Assembly: GCA_932294295.1 (NCBI GenBank)
Contig: OW028575.1
Span: 18,294,058 to 18,358,057, forward strand
Length of the DNA stretch: 64,000 nucleotides
Reading direction: 5' to 3'
Source of the DNA: Alitta virens
Taxonomy: Eukaryota; Annelida; Polychaeta; Phyllodocida; Nereididae
Shown here: in pieces, positions 61,601-64,000 of the stretch
How positions within the stretch are numbered: position 1 is the first letter of the stretch
Layout of the letters: each line of letters starts with the position of its first letter
Notes under the pieces: generated by a model
What the model was told of the DNA's origin: nothing
Seen by the model: only the letters and a program-made list of their open reading frames with translations
Database searches by the model: none
Translations under genes and position numbers: made by a program

Positions 61601-64000
61601 GTTCAACATCAATCAGGGGAGCTAAGCAGGGAGTTCGAGTAAACTAATCTGTTATTGGGACACACGTCACACATAACATTTGACTCTCTACATAGTCTTA
61701 AGTATGGATCAGTGTGAAATGCATGGCATTACTAAAGCAAATTATATATGCAATCCAGTTCTGTTAATACATGTATGGTGAAATTTTTTTTTACAAATCA
61801 TCCCGTGAAGCAATAATGCAAAAGTGTTAAGTAAATGCCAATTAGCATTAAATGCATTACTTATCATTTAGTTACTTAGTAATTAAGTACTCAGAAATAA
61901 TCATTAAAAGAGGTTAATAAGCACATGTAAACTCTAGTAGAGGGGAATTTAAAATCTTGAAAATGCAAATCAAAAGACTTCTCACTCGGTGTTATTGATT
62001 ACTGTCATCAGTTTTGACTCACAATGACTTGCCTCATTGTACTTTGGCAGTACAGTGGCAATTATTACCACTGCAGCATGGCCTGCAAACCTCTCATGAA
62101 TTTGATTTTACATGGGTTTAGAAGTAATACATTCAGTGACATCGTCATTTTAAAATGATGGATGACTTCATCTGTATCAAAAATTTTGCATTGACTTTCA
62201 CACTTCCTGACCCTGATAAACAAGAAACTGAGTGATTTTCAGGCCTTACTAATTTGGGTTCATCGATTGATCAGTTTTAATTAATACTGAGTGAAAAGAC
62301 TTGAGTTAGTCAGCAGCAATTAACACACCAACAAATACCTTAGGTCTTTTAACGCCCAATAAGTCTTTGTTCAGATGCTTAGCCTGTATGCAAAAGACAA
62401 CTTAAAATTTTACAGAGAGAAAAAGAAAGAGATAACAAATAAATACACAGATTAAGATCTACACTAATGACCTCTCCCAGTGTGATTTCACAAGCAAAGT
62501 CACTCAGTTGTCACCTATCATAGCAAGCCGATTAGGGTAGCCTAGTAGCATTTGATAGTCACTGACAGGACTTAGTCATCTAGGGGAATCATCAAGCCGT
62601 AAAATGTGAGTTAATGTTGATATTATGATGTGTTCAAAAACTGTGGATTTATCTCTTCAACAGGGAAATACGGTGTCTCATATCTCAAGGTTTTATTCAT
62701 TAACTTGGGTTTTAAGTTGTGTAATTGACGGACAACTTGACCAGCTACCAGAGACATATAATAATTAGATGATCAAGCTTGGAGTGTACATAATGTCACA
62801 CATTCACCACATGGATGGGGTCTTAAACTGGCCCCAGCATAGACACTGAGTAAAAGGCACCACCAAGTTTAGGTCTCATGTGACCAACATCTAGCTGAGA
62901 TACAGCTCATGAAGAATGCTTGGGCCGGGGATTGAACCCAGGGCCTTAAGTGGACTAACAGTAGGTGTTTCATGCGTGGAAGAGGTCATTAGTTCAAGAA
63001 TAGCACAGAGTCAAGTTTGCCATTTACATAAAATTAATTGACAGTCACACCAAAAAAACCACAAAGCCATAGAAAAATACTTAAGCATAAATGAAAAGAG
63101 TGAATGAAAATATATACATTGCTCACAAGAAGAGTTTTTAAGCTTCAGAATATATTATGCACACACAAAAGAAATACCAGCATGAGAATTAGAGATATGT
63201 TTGGCTCTATCATTTCCTGTTATCCATGTTATTCCTGTTATCCATCATTATTTTCTATATACGAGTGTTTTTAATATAAGGCCATAAATATTTCCCTACC
63301 TTTGGTTGATGAGAGGCATCAATTAACAACTGATTATCGAAGGGTAGAGACATTGGTTGCATGAGCAGACACAACCAACTACCCAACCATGGACACACAG
63401 CGGCCACGATGCTCTCCACACTGCAATGCCGCAATACTGAGGACCACACCTATTTCAATACGAAGTAATATAAAGACATGCATTAAATTTGGTAATGTCA
63501 ATCCAATCTAAATTCATTCCGAGTTCTGTAACTTCTGAAAGTCACTGTAGGTTAATTTCTAATTTATGAAATGTACACAAAATATGAAAATCAATTGTCA
63601 CCTTAGTGATCATATCCAGAATATCTTGTTTTTGCTCCAGCAAACATCGTTGATATAAATGGCGCATGGTATCAGGCAAAATTGGAATAATCCACTCAGC
63701 ATACTCATCCTGTGAAATGAATTGAGAAAAAAATTATTATATATATATATCTAATACATTTGAATGCATATATATATATATATGCCGATTTTTCTTTTTC
63801 TGATAAGCGTCCCTTGTAAATTTGAATCAGATGTTAGGCCTATAGGAAAAACCACACGAGTTATGCTTTGACATATCAGACAAGGTGGGTGCATTTTATA
63901 GTTTAGTTTATGGACCATAATATTTCATGTACATACTTTGTTCAAGTGTAGCTAATGTGTCTGCAAATAAAGTATTGAATTGAAATAAAGTGCTGAATTG
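49678..64000 (-). CDS. BTAF1: BTAF1/Mot1 TBP-associated SNF2 ATPase, C-terminal 1311 aa
   Basis: BTAF1 uses ATP to strip TBP from DNA and redistribute it. Exons, in transcript order: 63602-63709, 63300-63449, 62339-62383, 61368-61519, 60455-60629, 60017-60189, 59633-59797, 59324-59441, 58976-59141, 58251-58312, 58051-58167, 57800-57944, 57341-57447, 56755-56956, 55965-56113, 55337-55489, 54916-55053, 54440-54591, 53294-53643, 52360-52490, 52125-52250, 51864-52012, 51581-51724, 51056-51133, 50834-50963, 50438-50529, 49678-49936. All phases join. The first half is HEAT-type (for example [33 protein letters not shown]). The ATPase shows DDMGLGKT (motif I), [10 protein letters not shown] (II; DEGH rather than DEAH is usual for this family), LSGTPIQNN (III), [12 protein letters not shown] (V) and [11 protein letters not shown] (VI). 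The C-terminus has the family TVISQEN and [10 protein letters not shown]. The human protein is 1849 aa, so roughly the first 30% lies beyond 64000. Confidence 0.96.
52880..53096 (+). repeat. Dispersed repeat C, copy 2
   Basis: Matches 39452-39662 in the same orientation, more diverged in the A-rich middle. It lies in the BTAF1 intron between exons 53294-53643 and 52360-52490. Confidence 0.82.
53294..53643 (-). CDS. BTAF1: BTAF1 exon with SNF2 motifs II and III
   Basis: The longest exon of the gene here. It encodes VVRNDIDFF, the Walker B motif [11 protein letters not shown], then [20 protein letters not shown] and [11 protein letters not shown]. The phases (1 nt in, 1 nt out) join 54440-54591 and 52360-52490 without a break. 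Confidence 0.95.
55887..55958 (-). pseudogene. Partial intronic copy of BTAF1 exon 55337-55489
   Basis: 72 bp match 55391-55465 of the next exon, apart from a few substitutions and a 3-bp deletion. The copy begins at the MKPSLVE codons, lacks the exon's own acceptor and first eight codons, and directly abuts the donor (GTAAGA) of exon 55965-56113. Reading through that donor continues in the same frame into the copy, up to DNSKITD and beyond. It looks like a short template-switch or tandem duplication. Confidence 0.85.
58490..58730. repeat. SINE-like fragment in BTAF1 intron
   Basis: Contains AATTACACCCTTGGCAG and CTTTCTGGGGAGCATACGTA, related to blocks near 9460 and 13955-14010. Boundaries approximate. 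Confidence 0.45.
60790..61260. repeat. Unclassified GC-richer block in BTAF1 intron
   Basis: This block between BTAF1 exons 60455-60629 and 61368-61519 has a more even base composition than the surrounding intron. On the minus strand it carries an open frame (60902-61318). BTAF1 splices cleanly from 61368 to 60629 (AG|A, giving an Arg codon), and homologues have no insertion there, so it is not a BTAF1 exon. Probably part of an unrecognised repeat. Confidence 0.4.
62517..62723 (+). repeat. Dispersed repeat B, copy 2
   Basis: Nearly identical to 35458-35663 over about 206 bp. In a BTAF1 intron, in the opposite sense to the gene. Confidence 0.85.
62800..62990 (-). repeat. tRNA-derived SINE fragment
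   Basis: Minus-strand GGGTTCAATCCCCGGCCC is a good B-box-type sequence. The body ACATCTAGCTGAGATACAGC and GATGGGGTCTT match the fragment at 8990-9190. Confidence 0.55.
63735..63783. repeat. TA-rich microsatellite
   Basis: Two runs of (TA)n separated by about 20 bp in a BTAF1 intron. A similar (AT)n run lies at about 52509-52528. Confidence 0.8.

Overview
This is a window of metazoan nuclear DNA. It is AT-rich, with multi-exon genes on both strands, GT-AG introns and many dispersed repeats. Protein similarity recalled from family knowledge, together with a DIRS-type retrotransposon, fits a marine invertebrate, and an echinoderm or other invertebrate deuterostome would be my first guess. The sequence alone does not settle the species.

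Four protein-coding genes were reconstructed exon by exon, with splice phases checked. (1) 1-7473, + strand: the 3' half of PARG (poly(ADP-ribose) glycohydrolase). Its second intron in the window carries a decayed 5.3 kb DIRS element. (2) 12769-31799, - strand: a single-pass type I membrane protein of about 474-514 aa that I do not recognise. It has a signal peptide, two small Cys-rich modules separated by a Ser/Thr stalk, one TM helix and a cytoplasmic tail of about 200 aa or more. (3) 36443-46409, + strand: a complete epsin with an ENTH domain, two UIMs, DPW motifs, a clathrin box and three NPF motifs. Its likely 5' UTR exon and promoter lie near 33.8 kb. (4) 49678-64000, - strand: the C-terminal 1311 aa of BTAF1/Mot1, in 27 exons, covering the late HEAT repeats and the whole SNF2 ATPase. 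Its 5' part lies beyond the window.

The genes alternate in strand. PARG and the membrane protein converge on a repeat-filled 5 kb spacer. The membrane protein and epsin are head to head about 2 kb apart. Epsin and BTAF1 converge tail to tail. The four genes act in separate processes (ADP-ribose turnover, unknown surface function, clathrin endocytosis, TBP recycling) and show no sign of functional linkage.

The rest is introns and spacers rich in mobile DNA. It includes the DIRS element with well-preserved inverted termini and internal complementary region, three copies of a hAT-like MITE with 8-bp target duplications, several other inverted-repeat elements, tRNA-derived SINE fragments, three pairs of 200-320 bp dispersed repeats, a 475 bp array of exactly 95 HTAGG-type pentamers, and many long C or G runs. 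The most notable gene-level oddities are a stop codon formed exactly at the last splice junction of the unknown membrane gene, and a 72 bp in-frame copy of a BTAF1 exon abutting the splice donor of the preceding exon.
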